A DNA stretch of 6,115 nt from Marinosulfonomonas sp. GTDB lineage: Bacteria; Pseudomonadota; Alphaproteobacteria; Rhodobacterales; Rhodobacteraceae. Where the stretch lies: assembly GCA_026989405.1 (NCBI GenBank), contig JALSJL010000035.1, forward strand, positions 1 to 6,115. The letters are read 5' to 3'. Positions within the stretch are counted from its first letter, which is position 1. The number at the start of each line of letters is the position of its first letter. Both the position numbers and the translations under genes were made by a program. Under the pieces are notes generated by a model, which did no database searches, was not told the DNA's origin, and saw only the letters and a program-made list of their open reading frames with translations. Of the stretch, positions 5,515-6,115 are shown in pieces.

Positions 5515-5880
5515 TCACCCGGTGGACCAGGCCCGCGGCTGTTTCATGCCGGCAATCTTGCAGGCCTGCTTGACGTAGCCATAGGGAAACAGGTCGAACA
5601 TCGCCATCTTGGCGTCGTGCTTGCCGAGATTGCCGTCGGCGGCCAGGAACTTGAGAACAAAGCGGGCATCGGCGGCGATGCCATGCTCGTCCAGCCATGC
5701 GCGCATGAAGTCGATGACTTCCCAGTGCCGGGGCGTCAGTTCCAGGCCCTCGTTGCGCGCGACATGCTCGGCAAAGTCACGGCTCCACTGATCCGGGTCG
5801 GTCAGGTAGCCATGCCCGTCGACCGTCACCCTGCCCGAGGGCAGATCAATCGTCGAGAGCGTGTCGGGCCGGGTTCGCAT
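5515..5880 (-). CDS. TusE/DsrC/DsvC-family sulfur relay protein, lacking the C-terminal cysteine
   Basis: A 121-residue DsrC/TusE-family protein. Members carry sulfur on cysteine thiols of a flexible C-terminal arm, passing it in tRNA thiolation (TusE) or sulfite reduction/sulfur oxidation (DsrC). Family landmarks are VTVDGHGYLTDPDQWSRDFA (18-37), NEGLELTPRHWEVIDFMR (43-60) and LFPYGYVKQACKIAGM (97-112). The only Cys is Cys107 in the ACKIAG motif, equivalent to the upstream cysteine (CysB) of DsrC. The C-terminus reads KQPRAWSTG, with Trp at the usual position of the penultimate cysteine (CysA), the one TusE retains. It is therefore neither classical TusE nor full DsrC, and may belong to a regulatory or alternative-relay branch. 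The start is supported by AAAGGAG just upstream, about four bases from the ATG. It is the first gene of a likely operon with the DUF302 gene, behind an FNR-like site. The family is confident; the exact role is open. Confidence 0.95.
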   Translation of the reverse strand: MRTRPDTLSTIDLPSGRVTVDGHGYLTDPDQWSRDFAEHVARNEGLELTPRHWEVIDFMRAWLDEHGIAADARFVLKFLAADGNLGKHDAKMAMFDLFPYGYVKQACKIAGMKQPRAWSTG

Positions 5881-5911
5881 GGCGCTCCTTTCGCAAATGG
5901 CAGGTCTGGAC

Positions 5912-5917
5912 CTTATG
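5912..5917 (-). promoter_or_regulatory. candidate -10 element of the dsrC-like/DUF302 operon
   Basis: On the minus strand CATAAG lies about 20 bases downstream of the FNR-like box and about 32 bases before the start codon. It matches TATAAT at only some positions. The distance would put the box centre near -38 to -39 of an inferred transcription start, close to the -41.5 usual for activation by FNR-family proteins. Confidence 0.3.
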
Positions 5918-5936
5918 GGTCAATGTGAACCTGTTT

Positions 5937-5950
5937 TTGCGCTGGATCAA
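5937..5950 (-). promoter_or_regulatory. FNR/FnrL-type binding site upstream of the dsrC-like gene
   Basis: On the minus strand the bases read TTGATCCAGCGCAA. The left half TTGAT is a perfect match to the FNR/Anr/FnrL consensus TTGAT-N4-ATCAA, and the right half CGCAA matches three of five. The box is 56 bases before the start codon of the DsrC-like gene, in the only large gap upstream of the operon. FNR-family regulators sense low oxygen through an iron-sulfur cluster (FNR, FnrL) or respond to nitric oxide (Dnr/Nnr types). The site is visible; which regulator, if any, binds is inference. Confidence 0.55.
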
Positions 5951-6037
5951 GTTCCGGCCGTCACAAGCACGCAAGCCCCGCGGCGCCGCGATGTCTCCGG
6001 CCGGGGCACCTGGCAACAGAAGGAGGCCCGGCTTCTC

Positions 6038-6109
6038 TTTTTCGGAAAAATATCCTCGGGGGGTGAATGGACGCCGTCAGGCGGACAGAGGGGGCCGACA
6101 GCCCCCTCT
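6038..6109. repeat. hairpin-rich intergenic element, possibly a dispersed repeat
   Basis: Two inverted repeats sit close together: TTTTT-CGG-AAAAA at 6038-6050, and a 9-bp stem AGAGGGGGC/GCCCCCTCT at 6087-6109 with a 5-base loop. Between them is the G-rich run CTCGGGGGG. This arrangement (an A/T palindrome next to a G run and a strong GC hairpin) resembles intergenic elements I associate with Rhodobacteraceae genomes, but copy number cannot be seen in one window. The second hairpin could also terminate a gene lying beyond 6115, although no T tract follows within the window. Confidence 0.4.
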
Positions 6110-6115
6110 CGTGCC

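Noticed and set aside
1..6115. tRNA, rRNA, CRISPR array, insertion sequence, toxin-antitoxin or phage defence genes
   Set aside because: None of the expected cloverleaf, repeat-spacer, transposase or defence-domain patterns were seen on either strand by eye.

Overview
The window is GC-rich chromosomal DNA from an alphaproteobacterium, most likely a Rhodobacterales/Roseobacter-type marine bacterium. I infer this from strong G/C preference at third codon positions, the pairing of a Hint_2-type protein with a DsrC-like protein ending in Trp-Ser-Thr-Gly, a compact 68-residue cold shock protein and an FNR-type operator. No search could be run, so the taxon is a judgement. There is no rRNA, tRNA, CRISPR array, insertion sequence or phage module.

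Layout. 1-1018 (minus): N-terminal 339 residues of a Na+/phosphate cotransporter, cut by the window edge. 1019-1190: gap with two hairpins that read as terminators on the minus strand, one of them in the transporter leader. 1191-1679 (minus): unrecognised protein of about 162 residues. 1680-2107: noncoding gap between divergent genes. 2108-2848 (plus): FkbM-family methyltransferase. 2858-2881: hairpin shared by two convergent genes. 2889-3095 (minus): CspA-type cold shock protein with a strong ribosome binding site. 3096-3483: long gap holding the csp leader. 3484-3669 (plus): small basic ORF followed by the best intrinsic terminator in the window (3726-3757). 3758-3998: gap with a GC-rich tandem repeat and a TTAA-type motif. 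3999-5021 (plus): Hint-domain protein. 5053-5439 and 5515-5880 (both minus): a DUF302 protein and a DsrC/TusE-like protein, probably co-transcribed with the DsrC-like gene first. 5881-6115: their control region with an FNR-like box, then a hairpin-rich intergenic element.

The genes do not form one pathway. The most coherent unit is the DsrC-like/DUF302 pair: one sulfur-relay-type protein and one small two-cysteine protein behind a candidate oxygen-responsive FNR/FnrL site, which points to redox or sulfur physiology under low oxygen. The DsrC-like protein keeps only the upstream cysteine of the family pair; Trp occupies the usual C-terminal cysteine position. I did not find a convincing new defence or mobile system. 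The items most worth a second look are that pair and its operator, the small basic ORF or sRNA at 3484-3757, the orphan protein at 1191-1679, and the Hint protein with its Ca-loop-like N-terminal segment.
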